Assembly: GCA_030697165.1 (NCBI GenBank)
Contig: JAUYQQ010000008.1
Location: 377,001 to 441,000, forward strand
Length of the DNA: 64,000 nucleotides
Reading direction: 5' to 3'
Source of the DNA: Acidobacteriota bacterium
GTDB taxonomy: Bacteria; Acidobacteriota; Vicinamibacteria; Vicinamibacterales; UBA2999
Shown: positions 10,157 to 19,055 of the stretch, one piece after another
Layout: the number at the start of each line of letters is the position of its first letter
Numbering within the stretch: the first letter of the stretch is position 1
Program-made: the position numbers and the translations under genes
Notes under the pieces: generated by a model
Told to the model about the DNA's origin: nothing
Database searches by the model: none
Seen by the model: only the letters and a program-made list of their open reading frames with translations

Positions 10157-10570
10157 ATGGCATTACCCAGCAAGCTAACCCTTCACATCGTCTCGCCCGA
10201 CCACTCGATGTCGTACGAGGTGGACGAGGTGTCGTTGCCTGGTGTCGAGGGCGACTTCGGCGTGCTGCCCGGGCACACGCCGTTCTTCACGGCGCTCCGC
10301 ACGGGCGCCATGTGGTACCGGCAAGGTGCCGAGAGGCACAGCCTGCTCGTCTCGATCGGGTTCGTGGAAGTGCTGCCCGACAAGGTGTCGATCCTGGCGC
10401 AGGTTGCCGAGCGTGCCGAAGACCTCGACCAGGCGCGGGCCGAGGCCGGCATGAAGCGCGCGGAAGAGCAGCTGGGCGCCGTGCCCCACGATATCGACTG
10501 GGAACGCTCCAGGCTCGCGCTACTCCAGACCCTGCAACAGCTGCAGGCGGAGAGCCGCCGGCGGGTGTAG
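10157..10570 (+). CDS. atpC: F-type ATP synthase subunit epsilon
   Basis: The epsilon subunit is at the foot of the rotor and can inhibit ATP hydrolysis. LTLHIVSPDHSMSYEVDEV, then GVEGDFGVLPGHTPFFTAL, is the conserved beta-sandwich, and a C-terminal two-helix part ends QQLQAESRRRV. The length is 137 residues. This closes the main atp cluster, which lacks atpB and atpE. Confidence 0.94.
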   Translation: MALPSKLTLHIVSPDHSMSYEVDEVSLPGVEGDFGVLPGHTPFFTALRTGAMWYRQGAERHSLLVSIGFVEVLPDKVSILAQVAERAEDLDQARAEAGMKRAEEQLGAVPHDIDWERSRLALLQTLQQLQAESRRRV

Positions 10571-10571
10571 T

Positions 10572-10660
10572 CGCCAGTAGCCAGTAGCCAGTAGCCAGAA
10601 GCCAGTAGCCAGAAGAGCTCTTGTCTCCTCTGGCATCTGGCTACTGGATACTGGATACTT
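10572..10660. repeat. CCAGTAG palindromic array, locus d (after atpC)
   Basis: Five left-arm units to about 10613 face a right arm CTGGCATCTGGCTACTGG with two GATACTG units. It separates the atp cluster from the ABC exporter genes and could act as a terminator. Confidence 0.85.
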
Positions 10661-10675
10661 CTGCTGTTCCCATTC

Positions 10676-11470
10676 ATGTTTTCAAACCTCCAGAAGCTCT
10701 TTAGGTTTCGCGGCCTGATCCAGACGCTGGTGGTCCGCGATCTGAAAGCGCGCTACCGGGGTTCGGTCCTCGGGTTCTTCTGGTCGTTCTTCAATCCATT
10801 GATGCTGTTGCTGATCTACACCTTCGTGTTCACGAAGGTGCTGGTCGGCATTCACCCGGCCGAGATGGAGCCGTACGCGCTGTTCATGTTCTGCGGCATC
10901 CTGCCGTGGACCTGGTTTTCGTCATCGCTGCTCGAGTCTTCGAACACGCTGATCGCCGGCGGCAACCTGATCAAGAAGGTGATGTTCCCGGCGGAGGTGC
11001 TGCCGATCGTCACCGTGCTGGCGAACATGGTGCACTTCTTCCTGGGTCTGCCGATTCTCGCGGCGTTCATCATCTACTACCAGCGCCCCGTGGATCCGGT
11101 GGAGTTGCTCTGGTTCCCCGTGATCGTGCTGGTGCAGCTGGTCCTCACCACCGGGCTGGCGTTGTTCCTGTCGGCGCTGACGGTCCACTTCCGCGACGTG
11201 AAGGACCTGCTGGGCAACCTGCTGACGCTGTGGTTCTTCTCGACGCCGATCATCTACCCGATGCTGACTGCGCCCGAAGACCTGCGGTGGTGGCTGAACC
11301 TCAATCCGATGACGCACCTGATGATCTCGTATCAGGAGGTGCTGTTCTTCCCGGGCCCGCACGGCCACTACAAATGGCTGCTGGCCCTGGGCGTCTTGTC
11401 GGTGATGGTGTTCTTTGCGGGATACTTCGTGTTCGATCGGTTGCGGGACAGCTTTGCCGAAGAGGTCTGA
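10676..11470 (+). CDS. wzm: Polysaccharide ABC exporter permease (Wzm type)
   Basis: This is an ABC-2 family membrane subunit that exports lipid-linked polysaccharide across the inner membrane. The 264-residue protein starts with an amphipathic stretch (LVVRDLKARYRGSVLGFFWSF is the family hallmark) and has about six membrane helices with conserved LWFFSTPIIYPM and a closing FDRLRDSFAEEV motif. The ATPase partner with its sugar-binding C-terminal domain follows, separated only by a repeat array. RfaE2 and NusG-type genes downstream support a role in O-antigen-like or capsular export. Confidence 0.9.
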   Translation: MFSNLQKLFRFRGLIQTLVVRDLKARYRGSVLGFFWSFFNPLMLLLIYTFVFTKVLVGIHPAEMEPYALFMFCGILPWTWFSSSLLESSNTLIAGGNLIKKVMFPAEVLPIVTVLANMVHFFLGLPILAAFIIYYQRPVDPVELLWFPVIVLVQLVLTTGLALFLSALTVHFRDVKDLLGNLLTLWFFSTPIIYPMLTAPEDLRWWLNLNPMTHLMISYQEVLFFPGPHGHYKWLLALGVLSVMVFFAGYFVFDRLRDSFAEEV

Positions 11471-11473
11471 ATG

Positions 11474-11588
11474 CAACCACGAAGAACGCGAAGTGAACCA
11501 CGAAGCTCACGAAGGAACCTCGTCTTGGGGTCTTCCAATAGTGACTTCGTGTCCTTCGTGGTTCTTCCCTTCGTGTCCTTCGTGGTTG
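11474..11588. repeat. CACGAAG palindromic array between wzm and wzt
   Basis: Left-arm units (CCACGAAGAACGCGAAG, CCACGAAGCTCACGAAGG) and right-arm inverted units (CTTCGTGTCCTTCGTGGTT twice) flank a centre near 11520-11545. It uses the same unit as the parB-selD gap. Confidence 0.78.
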
Positions 11589-11589
11589 T

Positions 11590-12960
11590 ATGAAGCCCGC
11601 CATTGACGTCATCAACGTCTCGAAGGTCTACCGGCGCTACGCGCGGCGGCGGCAGTTTGCCACCCTCAAGTCGGCGTTGCTCGACGGCAGCCTCCTCGGC
11701 GACCTGAAGCCGGACGAGACGTTTCAGGCGCTGAAGAACGTGTCGTTCTCGGTGCCGAAGGGCTGCACTTACGGCGTGATCGGCAGCAACGGCTCGGGCA
11801 AGAGCACGTTGCTCAAGTGCGTGGCCGGCATCACGCGGCCCACCGAGGGCGAGGTCAAGGTTGACGGCCGCATCTCGGCGCTGATCGAGCTTGGCGCCGG
11901 CTTCCACCCCGAGATTTCCGGCCGCGAGAACATCTTCATCAACGGCATCATGCTGGGCCTCAGCAAGAAAGAGGTGATGCGGCGCTTCGACGAAATCGTC
12001 GAGTTTGCCGAGATGCAGGACTTCATCGACGCCCCGGTCAAGACCTACTCGTCGGGCATGTATATGCGCCTGGGTTTTGCGGTCGCCATCCACGTGGATC
12101 CCGAAGTGCTGCTGGTGGACGAAGTGCTGGCGGTCGGCGATCAGGGCTTTACCCACAAGTGCCTCGACAAGTTCTCGGAGTTCCGCCGTCGCAACAAGTC
12201 GATCCTGCTCGTTACCCACTCGCTCGACCTGGTCGAGAAGTTCTGCGACGAAGCGCACTGGCTCGACAAGGGCGTATCGAAGGGCGAGGGCGACCCCAAG
12301 AAGGTGGTCGCCGCGTACGTCATGAACGTCGAGGACAGCGAAGAGAACTCGCTGGCCAAAGCAGAGTCCGCGCGCCTGGCCGCGACAGCTTCGGAACCGG
12401 CCGTAGGGTCGGACTTCAGTCCGACCGATACGTCCGAACCGGGAACCGGAGAGGCCCCGCAGAACCCGGTGGACGATGCGGAGACGAACCGCGATGGGTT
12501 CAAGGCGACCGAAGGTCGATGGGGTACGCGCGAGATCGAGATCACGGACGTCTCGATCAGCGGCCCCGACGGCGAGTCGGGTCACGTGTTCCAGAGTGGC
12601 GACGCCATCACGGTGCACATGACCGTGACGGCCAAGGAGCCGATCACCGACTTCGTGTTTGGCCTCGGCCTGTTCAATGCCGACGGCGTGTGCGTGTACG
12701 GCACCAACACCAACCTCGAGGAGTTTCAGCCGTCCGCGATCGACGGCGAGGGCGCGGTGACGTTCGAGATCGACAGCCTCGACCTGGTGGAGGGAACGTA
12801 TCGGCTCGACCTGGCGGCCCACAAGGCCGACGGCTACCCGTACGACTATCACCGCCTGCTCTACACCTTCCGCGTGAAGTCGAAGATCAGGGACGTCGGC
12901 ATCTACCGGCCGGCGCATCGCTGGACCTTCGGCGGCGGGATTACGTTCAGAGGCCAGTAG
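11590..12960 (+). CDS. wzt: Polysaccharide ABC exporter ATPase with C-terminal binding domain (Wzt type)
   Basis: This is the ATP-hydrolysing partner of the permease. The nucleotide-binding domain has Walker A GSNGSGKST (about residues 65-73), signature YSSGMYMRLGFA (about 153) and Walker B VLLVDEVLAVGD (about 174). After a disordered linker (residues about 255-310), a C-terminal beta-sandwich (WGTREIEITDVSI to RWTFGGGITF) matches the Wzt carbohydrate-binding domain that selects the polymer. The linker contains a small palindrome GTCGGACTTCAGTCCGAC (12411-12428) in frame. The stop lies at the first unit of the following array. Confidence 0.9.
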   Translation: MKPAIDVINVSKVYRRYARRRQFATLKSALLDGSLLGDLKPDETFQALKNVSFSVPKGCTYGVIGSNGSGKSTLLKCVAGITRPTEGEVKVDGRISALIELGAGFHPEISGRENIFINGIMLGLSKKEVMRRFDEIVEFAEMQDFIDAPVKTYSSGMYMRLGFAVAIHVDPEVLLVDEVLAVGDQGFTHKCLDKFSEFRRRNKSILLVTHSLDLVEKFCDEAHWLDKGVSKGEGDPKKVVAAYVMNVEDSEENSLAKAESARLAATASEPAVGSDFSPTDTSEPGTGEAPQNPVDDAETNRDGFKATEGRWGTREIEITDVSISGPDGESGHVFQSGDAITVHMTVTAKEPITDFVFGLGLFNADGVCVYGTNTNLEEFQPSAIDGEGAVTFEIDSLDLVEGTYRLDLAAHKADGYPYDYHRLLYTFRVKSKIRDVGIYRPAHRWTFGGGITFRGQ

Positions 12961-13060
12961 CCGGTAGCCAGTAGCCAGTAGCCAGTAGCCGGTAGCCAGT
13001 AGCCAGTAGCCAGAAAGACAAGAGTTCTTCTGGCATCTGGCATCTGGCATCTGGATACTA
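12952..13060. repeat. CCAGTAG palindromic array, locus e
   Basis: Nine left-arm units (some CCGGTAG) end AGAAAGACAAGAG. The right arm is CTTCTGGCATCTGGCATCTGG with CATCTGGATACTA. It also encodes the last codons of wzt. Confidence 0.85.
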
Positions 13061-13065
13061 GAGTC

Positions 13066-13524
13066 ATGACCCTGAGCGAGGCACAGGCTCTAGTAAGCCG
13101 TGCGCGAAGCGAGCGACAAACCGTCGTCTTCACCAACGGCGTCTTCGACCTCCTCCATCCCGGCCATGTCCGCTACCTTCGCGATGCGCGCGCCCTGGGC
13201 GAACTGCTGATCGTCGGCGTGAACAGCGACCGTTCGACCCGCGCGCTCGACAAGGCGCCCGGCCGGCCGATCAATCCTGAGAACGAGCGCGCCGAAGTCC
13301 TGGCCGCGCTGGCATCGGTGGACGCGGTGGTGGTATTCGACGAAGACACCCCGCACGCCATCATCAGCGCCCTGCAGCCCGACATCCTGGTGAAGGGCGC
13401 CGACTGGGGCGAGAACGCCATTGTCGGCAGGGATGTTGTCGAAGCTCGAGGCGGCAAAGTCGTCCGTATCGCCCTGGCACCCGGCTACTCCACGACCGCC
13501 ATCGTCGAGCGTATTCGCGGGTGA
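13066..13524 (+). CDS. rfaE2: D-glycero-beta-D-manno-heptose-1-phosphate adenylyltransferase (RfaE2/HldE C-domain type)
   Basis: This cytidylyltransferase-fold enzyme activates heptose-1-phosphate with ATP for LPS core synthesis. The nucleotide-binding motif FTNGVFDLLHPGHVRYL contains HxGH (HPGH) at about residues 27-30, and VKGADW is the RfaE2 signature. At 152 residues it is the stand-alone nucleotidyltransferase rather than the kinase-fused HldE. Other small cytidylyltransferases are possible, but the motifs favour RfaE2. Confidence 0.88.
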   Translation: MTLSEAQALVSRARSERQTVVFTNGVFDLLHPGHVRYLRDARALGELLIVGVNSDRSTRALDKAPGRPINPENERAEVLAALASVDAVVVFDEDTPHAIISALQPDILVKGADWGENAIVGRDVVEARGGKVVRIALAPGYSTTAIVERIRG

Positions 13525-13534
13525 GTCGCACCAC

Positions 13535-13629
13535 GCAGCGGAGGGCTGCCCCTGCAAAAAACTCGCTGGGTAGCGCTCAATTAAACGCACCGTCAGTACT
13601 CTTTTTTTGCAGGAGCACCCCACCGCCGC
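13535..13629. repeat. Dispersed hairpin element E1, copy A
   Basis: A stem of about 27 nt per side (GCAGCGGAGGGCTGCCCCTG with its A-run, against a T-run and GCAGGAGCACCCCACCGC) encloses a 40-nt core beginning CTCGCTGGGTAGCGCTCAAT. Copy B at 27.0 kb has nearly the same core (38 of 40 by eye), while its stem sequence differs and still pairs. It lies directly after rfaE2. Confidence 0.8.
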
Positions 13630-13631
13630 AT

Positions 13632-13692
13632 GACGCTCCCGACCAGGAGTGCCCTCCCGACGAGGAGTGCCCTCCCGTCATGTTCGGGAAGC
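13632..13692. repeat. GCCCTCCCGAC units upstream of mfd
   Basis: Units of GACCAGGAGTGCCCTCCC and GACGAGGAGTGCCCTCCC are repeated here. The reverse complement (GTCGGGAGGGCA) recurs three times inside the C-terminal codons of mfd at 17080-17140, so the same unit brackets the gene. Confidence 0.6.
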
Positions 13693-13725
13693 TATAATCA
13701 ATAGTTCGGCAAGGTTAGTTCGTGC

Positions 13726-16700
13726 ATGTCTAGCGCTCCGTCACTCGCGTTACGGTCGCTGCTGATTTCGGTTCTCGGGCAAAGTGGCCTCTCCACCCCC
13801 TCCCGGCGCATCAGTGGTGCGACGCCCCCTGTACGGGCCATGGCGGTGGCGGCGGCGGCGCGGGGTTTGCGCGACGGTGTCGTGCTGCACGTCGTGCCGA
13901 ACGACGCCGACATCGAGACCGCGGTCAGCGACATCCGCTTCTTCCTGGGCGCGCTCGAAGGCTCGGCGGATGCCATGGTCGAACAGCAGGTACTGCCGTT
14001 CCCTTCACCCCAGGTTGATCCCTATCGCGGCTTCCAGCCGCACCTCAAGGTTGCGTCCGCCCGCGCCAGGGCGCTGCATGCCCTTTCCACGTCGAAGGCC
14101 CGCGTCATCGTGGCGTCGGCGTCGGCCCTGCTGCCGCGGCTGACCGACCCGACGGTCCTACTGCTCGCATCGTACGAGATCACGCCGGGCATCGACATCG
14201 ATCCGCAGGCGCTGGCCAACACCCTGGTGGCCGGCGGCTACGAGCCGGCGGATCCAGTGGATGCGCACGGCGAGTTCGCGCGGCGCGGCGGCATTCTCGA
14301 CATTTACCCGGCCGGCGACGACCTGCCGGTTCGCATCGAGTTCATTGGCGACACGGTCGAGTCGATCCGCCGTTTCGACCCCAGCACGCAGCGGTCGGTC
14401 GAAACGCTCGACCGCTTCGGCCTGGTGCCGGTGCGCGAAGCAGACGGCCGCACCGCCACGGTGTTCGACTACGTCCGCGCCACGCGCGACCACAGCATCT
14501 TCGTGGCCGAACCCGCCGATGTGCAGAAGCAGATCGAGACGGCGTGGGAACAGCTGCAGACTTCGTACGCGGATGCGGTAGAGCGTTCGGCGAAGGGCGC
14601 CGCGGTGCTCAAGGCGCAGCCGTCGGAATTGATGGTCTCATGGCCGGAAGTCGAGTCCGCCCTTTCCGGTGCGAGCATCATCGAGGAGCTGGGCCTGGAC
14701 GACGACGCTGCGGCGGGGACTGAAGTCCCCGCCCTCCGAACGCAGCTATCGGTGCAGCCGGTGGCGTCGTTCCATGGACGCATTGCCGATTGGGTGGCGG
14801 ACGTCCGCGCGGCGCTCGAGCGCGGGGATCGCGTGGTGTTCGTGGCCGGCACGCACGGCCGCGCCGAGCGAACCGTGGAGCTGCTGCGCGACTACGACGT
14901 CCGCGCGGTGATGGCCACCGAGGCAGGGGACGTCGTTTCCGGCGCGGTGCTGGTCGCCGAAGGATGGCTGTCGCGCGGGTTCTCGATTCGGACGGGCACC
15001 GACGAGGCGACGGCTAAAGCCGTCGCCCTCCGGATGTATGTCGAGACCGACATTTTCGAAGAGGAGCGGCGCAAGGGTGCCCAGGGCCGCAAGCGCTCGC
15101 TGGCCGCGACGTTCCTTTCGGACCTGCGCGACCTCAAGGTCAAGGACCTGATCGTCCACGTCGACCACGGCATTGGCCAGTTCATCGGCCTCAAGCAAAT
15201 CTCCGTCGGCGGCGGCGACATCGTCCAGGAATTCCTGGAACTCCAGTATCACGGCGACGCCAAGCTGTTTGTGCCGGTCGAACGCCTCGACCTGATCCAG
15301 AAGTACACCGGCGCGGCGAGCCAGCCGCTGGATCGGCTGGGCGGCCAGACCTGGGAGAAGGCCAAGAGCAAGGTCAAGAAGGCCATGCGCGACATGGCCG
15401 AAGAGCTGCTCAAGCTCTATGCCGCGCGCAAGGCGGTGCCGGGCCACGCGTTCAGCGCCGACACGCACTGGCAGGAGGAGTTCGAAGGCGCCTTCGAGTT
15501 CGATCTCACTGTCGATCAGGCCACGGCGGTCGCCGACATCAAGCGCGACATGGAATCGCCCACGCCCATGGACCGCCTGCTGTGCGGCGACGTCGGCTAC
15601 GGCAAGACCGAAGTGGCCATGCGCGCGGCGTTCAAGGCGGTGATGGACGGCAAGCAGGTGGCGTTCCTGGCGCCGACGACGGTGCTCGCGGCGCAGCATT
15701 TGAAGACGCTGACCGAGCGATTCGCGGCGTTCCCGGCGAAGATCGACATGGTCAGCCGCTTCCGCACCAAGCTCGAGATCAAGGAAACCCTCGAGGCCCT
15801 GGCTGCCGGACGCCTCGACGTGATCGTCGGCACCCACCGTCTGCTGTCGAAAGACGTGCAGTTCAAGGATCTCGGCTTGCTCGTCGTGGACGAGGAGCAG
15901 CGGTTTGGCGTGGCGCACAAGGAGCGCATCAAGCAGATGCGCAAGAAGGTGGACGTCCTCACCATGACGGCGACACCTATCCCGCGAACCCTGAACATGT
16001 CGCTGGTCGGCATTCGCGACATGTCGGTGATCGAGACGCCGCCGAAGGATCGCCTGTCGATCCAGACCAACGTGGTGAAATTCGACTCCGCGGTGATCAC
16101 CCGCGCCATCCGCGCCGAGCTGGCGCGCGGCGGCCAGGTGTTCTTCGTTCACAACCGCGTCGAGTCGATCTACTCCATGGGCAACCTGATTCAGCGCCTG
16201 GTGCCCGAGGCGCGCGTGGTGGTGGGTCACGGCCAGATGGCCGAGGACACGCTCGAAAAGGCCATGCTCGACTTCATGACCCACAAGTGCGACGTCCTGC
16301 TCTCAACGACCATCGTCGAAAACGGCCTCGACATCCCCAACGCGAACACCATCGTGATCAACCGCGCGGATCGGTACGGCCTGTCGCAGCTCTATCAGTT
16401 GCGCGGACGCGTCGGCCGCAGCGATCGCGCCGCGTATGCCTACCTGCTGATCCCGCCTGAAGAGGCGCTGTCGCCGGTGGCCCGCAAGCGGCTGGCCGCC
16501 ATGAAGGAGTTCAGCGATTTGGGCAGCGGCTTCCGCGTGGCGGCGCTCGACCTCGAGATTCGCGGCGCCGGCAACCTGCTGGGCGGCGAGCAAAGCGGCA
16601 CCATCGACGCGGTCGGCTTCGAGATGTACATGAAGCTGCTCGAAGAGACCATCCGCGAGCTGAAGGGCGAGGATCTCGAAGACGATGTGCGGGCGACGGT

Positions 16701-17343
16701 CAACCTGAAGGTGGACTTCCGCCTGGACGACCAGTACGTGCCCGACATGAACCAGCGCCTGATGATTTACCGGCGCATGGCCGGCGCGCGCTCCGAAGAG
16801 GAGATTGCGAAGAACGTGGACGAGGTGCGCGACCGCTACGGCCCGCCGCCCACGGCCGTGCTGAACCTCGCCGACTTCGCGCGCATCCGGGTGCTGGCCG
16901 ACAACCTCGGCATCGAGACCGTGGACCGCGACGGTCCGCTCGTGGTGTTCAAGTTCCGCGAGAAGGCCAAGGTGGACCCGATGCGCCTGATCGGGATGGT
17001 GCAGGAACGTGCAAATCTGACGCTATTGCCGCCCAGCACTGTGAAACTTGACCTTCGGGCGGCACCGCTCCAGCCGGGAGGGCAAAGCTTGTCGGGAGGG
17101 AACCGCCCGTCGGGAGGGCAATCCTCGTCGGGAACCGGGCCCAAGGCCCAAGCCCCAGGCCCCAAGCCCATCTTGAAGCCCAAGCGTGCGCCGGCCTGGT
17201 GGACGGCCAGAGCTACTGCCGGGGAGGTGACCCCCGGCTTTACCAAGGCCGAGATCCTGAAGACGGCCCCCGAAGACCCCCGGGCGCCGGACGGAGTCTT
17301 AGCTAGGGTGACGGAGTTTCTTGAGGACTTACGCGAACCGTAA
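13726..17343 (+). CDS. mfd: Transcription-repair coupling factor Mfd
   Basis: Mfd removes RNA polymerase stalled at DNA lesions and recruits UvrA. It is full length at 1205 residues. The N-terminal UvrB-homology part is followed by the RNAP-interacting domain (LIVHVDHGIGQFIGL, about 475-490) and a RecG-like translocase with Walker A GDVGYGKTE (about 622), DEEQRFGV (about 721) and QLRGRVGRSDR. Two repeat elements are inserted in frame: 14710-14745 (residues about 329-340) and 15004-15034 (about 427-437). The C-terminus holds a Gly/Ser/Pro-rich stretch built from GTCGGGAGGGCA repeats. The ATG start at 13726 gives MSSAPSLALRSLL. Confidence 0.95.
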   Translation: MSSAPSLALRSLLISVLGQSGLSTPSRRISGATPPVRAMAVAAAARGLRDGVVLHVVPNDADIETAVSDIRFFLGALEGSADAMVEQQVLPFPSPQVDPYRGFQPHLKVASARARALHALSTSKARVIVASASALLPRLTDPTVLLLASYEITPGIDIDPQALANTLVAGGYEPADPVDAHGEFARRGGILDIYPAGDDLPVRIEFIGDTVESIRRFDPSTQRSVETLDRFGLVPVREADGRTATVFDYVRATRDHSIFVAEPADVQKQIETAWEQLQTSYADAVERSAKGAAVLKAQPSELMVSWPEVESALSGASIIEELGLDDDAAAGTEVPALRTQLSVQPVASFHGRIADWVADVRAALERGDRVVFVAGTHGRAERTVELLRDYDVRAVMATEAGDVVSGAVLVAEGWLSRGFSIRTGTDEATAKAVALRMYVETDIFEEERRKGAQGRKRSLAATFLSDLRDLKVKDLIVHVDHGIGQFIGLKQISVGGGDIVQEFLELQYHGDAKLFVPVERLDLIQKYTGAASQPLDRLGGQTWEKAKSKVKKAMRDMAEELLKLYAARKAVPGHAFSADTHWQEEFEGAFEFDLTVDQATAVADIKRDMESPTPMDRLLCGDVGYGKTEVAMRAAFKAVMDGKQVAFLAPTTVLAAQHLKTLTERFAAFPAKIDMVSRFRTKLEIKETLEALAAGRLDVIVGTHRLLSKDVQFKDLGLLVVDEEQRFGVAHKERIKQMRKKVDVLTMTATPIPRTLNMSLVGIRDMSVIETPPKDRLSIQTNVVKFDSAVITRAIRAELARGGQVFFVHNRVESIYSMGNLIQRLVPEARVVVGHGQMAEDTLEKAMLDFMTHKCDVLLSTTIVENGLDIPNANTIVINRADRYGLSQLYQLRGRVGRSDRAAYAYLLIPPEEALSPVARKRLAAMKEFSDLGSGFRVAALDLEIRGAGNLLGGEQSGTIDAVGFEMYMKLLEETIRELKGEDLEDDVRATVNLKVDFRLDDQYVPDMNQRLMIYRRMAGARSEEEIAKNVDEVRDRYGPPPTAVLNLADFARIRVLADNLGIETVDRDGPLVVFKFREKAKVDPMRLIGMVQERANLTLLPPSTVKLDLRAAPLQPGGQSLSGGNRPSGGQSSSGTGPKAQAPGPKPILKPKRAPAWWTARATAGEVTPGFTKAEILKTAPEDPRAPDGVLARVTEFLEDLREP

Positions 17344-17389
17344 AAGGGGAGCACCTCCCCTTTCCACGCTAGAATTGATGTTTAGTCAT

Positions 17390-18469
17390 ATGAAGAAAAC
17401 CACGACCGTGGCGGTGTTTCTGGCATTGGTGGGACCTGTCCTGAGCGAGCGGGTTGCCGGCCAGGCCGGCAGCCAGCGAGTCGAAGGAACCATCCTCGAA
17501 CAGGTGCTCGTCAAGGTGAACGGCGAAATCGTTACCAAGACCGAGCTCGAGCAGAGGCAGGTTGCCGCGCTGCGGCAGTTGAATCCGAACTTGCGCCCCG
17601 ACAGCGATGCGGCCTTGCAGAAGGCGCTGACCGAAGTGACGCCGCAGGTGATTGTCGATGCGGTTGACGAGCTGCTGGTCGTGCAGCGCGGCAAGGAACT
17701 CGGCTTCACGATGTCGACCGAGCAGTTCAACAGCATTCTCGAGAACATCAAGAAAGAGAACAAGATCGAGTCCGACGAGGCGCTGACCGCGGCGCTCAAG
17801 CAGGAAGGCATGACCATGGCCGACCTGCGCCGGCAGCTCGAACGCACCTCGCTCGTGCAGCGTGTGCAGCAGCAGGAAGTGATGTCGAAGCTGCAGGTCA
17901 CCGACACCGAGCTCAAGGCCTACTACGACGGCCACCAGAACGAGTTCGGCACCACCCCGCAGGTGACGCTGCGCGAAATCACCGTGGCGGTGCCCGTTGA
18001 TCCGCAGGGCATCAACGTCGGCAAGGACGATGACGCGAAGGCGAAGGCTGAAGAGGTGCGCGCGAAGATTATCGCCGGCGAGCCGTTCCCGCGCCTGGCC
18101 GCCGAGTACTCCGATTCGGGCTCCAAGGCCAACGGCGGCCTGGTCGGCCCGCTCAGCAGGACCGACCTCTCCGAAGACCTGCAGAACGCCATTGCCGGCC
18201 TCAAGGACGGCGGCGTGACGCCCGTGCTGCGCACCGCGCGCGGCTACCAGGTGGTGAAGATCGAGAAGCTCCAGGATTCCACCACCAAGCCGTTCGACGA
18301 CGCCAAGAACGAGATTGCCGACAAGATCGCGAACGACAAGCGCAAGGTCGAGTTCGACAAGTTTCTCGAACGGCTGCGCGGCGAGGCCATCATCGACTGG
18401 AAAAACGACGACCTGAAGAAGGCCTACGACATCGGCATCAAGACCCTTCGCGGTACCGTTACGCAATAA
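17390..18469 (+). CDS. Periplasmic parvulin-type peptidyl-prolyl isomerase (SurA/PpiC-like)
   Basis: This is a chaperone/isomerase for outer-membrane protein folding. A signal peptide (MKKTTTVAVFLALVGPVLS) is followed by a SurA-like N-terminal helical domain (VLVKVNGEIVTKTELEQRQ) and one parvulin domain (about 187-290; VTLREITVAVP, LVGPLSRTDLSEDLQNA, GYQVVKIEKL). At 360 residues it is shorter than E. coli SurA, with a single PPIase domain. ATG 17378 is an alternative start four codons upstream. It lies 1 bp before the NusG-like gene. Confidence 0.86.
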   Translation: MKKTTTVAVFLALVGPVLSERVAGQAGSQRVEGTILEQVLVKVNGEIVTKTELEQRQVAALRQLNPNLRPDSDAALQKALTEVTPQVIVDAVDELLVVQRGKELGFTMSTEQFNSILENIKKENKIESDEALTAALKQEGMTMADLRRQLERTSLVQRVQQQEVMSKLQVTDTELKAYYDGHQNEFGTTPQVTLREITVAVPVDPQGINVGKDDDAKAKAEEVRAKIIAGEPFPRLAAEYSDSGSKANGGLVGPLSRTDLSEDLQNAIAGLKDGGVTPVLRTARGYQVVKIEKLQDSTTKPFDDAKNEIADKIANDKRKVEFDKFLERLRGEAIIDWKNDDLKKAYDIGIKTLRGTVTQ

Positions 18470-18470
18470 C

Positions 18471-18962
18471 GTGGATCCCAGTTGGTTCGCGCTGTGGACG
18501 CGGTCGCGGCACGAGAAACAGGTCCGCGACCAGCTCCTCAAGAAATCCGTTGAGGTCTTCCTGCCGACCATCGGCAAGTGGAGCCACTGGAAAGATCGCA
18601 AGAAGAAGATCGACTGGCCGTTGTTCCCCGGCTACGTTTTCGCCCGCTTCGTCCCCGACGAACGCATCGGCGTCCTGAAGGTTGACGGCGTCGTCCAGAT
18701 CATCAGCAACAACGGGATGTTGTCGTCGATCCCGGATGAGGAAATCGAGAGCATCCGCACGCTGGTCGAAAGCGAGTTGGCGTACGATCCCGTTCCGCTG
18801 ATCAAGGAAGGGGACATGGTGAAGGTCACGCACGGCCCGCTGCGCGGCGTGGTCGGCCGCCTGGTCCGCAAGGGCGCCCACGCGCGGCTCGTGCTCTCGG
18901 TGGATTTGATTGGCCAGGCCGTGGCTGTCGAAGTCGACGCGTCGGATGTCAAACCGTACTGA
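18471..18962 (+). CDS. NusG/RfaH-family transcription elongation factor
   Basis: This is a NusG paralogue that binds RNA polymerase. The NGN domain (FALWTRSRHEKQVRDQL, FPGYVFARF) is followed by a KOW motif (IKEGDMVKVTHGPLRGVVGRL, split here between residues about 103-123). The 163-residue length and position in a polysaccharide gene region fit the operon-specific antiterminators of the RfaH/UpxY/LoaP kind rather than the housekeeping NusG, which normally sits near secE and rplK. The start is GTG 18471. The exact specialisation is inference. Confidence 0.82.
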   Translation: MDPSWFALWTRSRHEKQVRDQLLKKSVEVFLPTIGKWSHWKDRKKKIDWPLFPGYVFARFVPDERIGVLKVDGVVQIISNNGMLSSIPDEEIESIRTLVESELAYDPVPLIKEGDMVKVTHGPLRGVVGRLVRKGAHARLVLSVDLIGQAVAVEVDASDVKPY

Positions 18963-18970
18963 CTCTTGAA

Positions 18971-19053
18971 GTAGCCAGAGGCCAGTAGCCAGTAGCCAGA
19001 AAGGCATGAGTTCATCTGGCATCTGGCTACCGGCTACTGACTACTGGCTACTG
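18971..19053. repeat. CCAGTAG palindromic array, locus f
   Basis: The left arm is GTAGCCAGAGGCCAGTAGCC. The right arm CATCTGGCATCTGGCTACCG continues with GCTACTGACTACTGG. It lies between the NusG paralogue and dusB. Confidence 0.82.
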
Positions 19054-19055
19054 AC

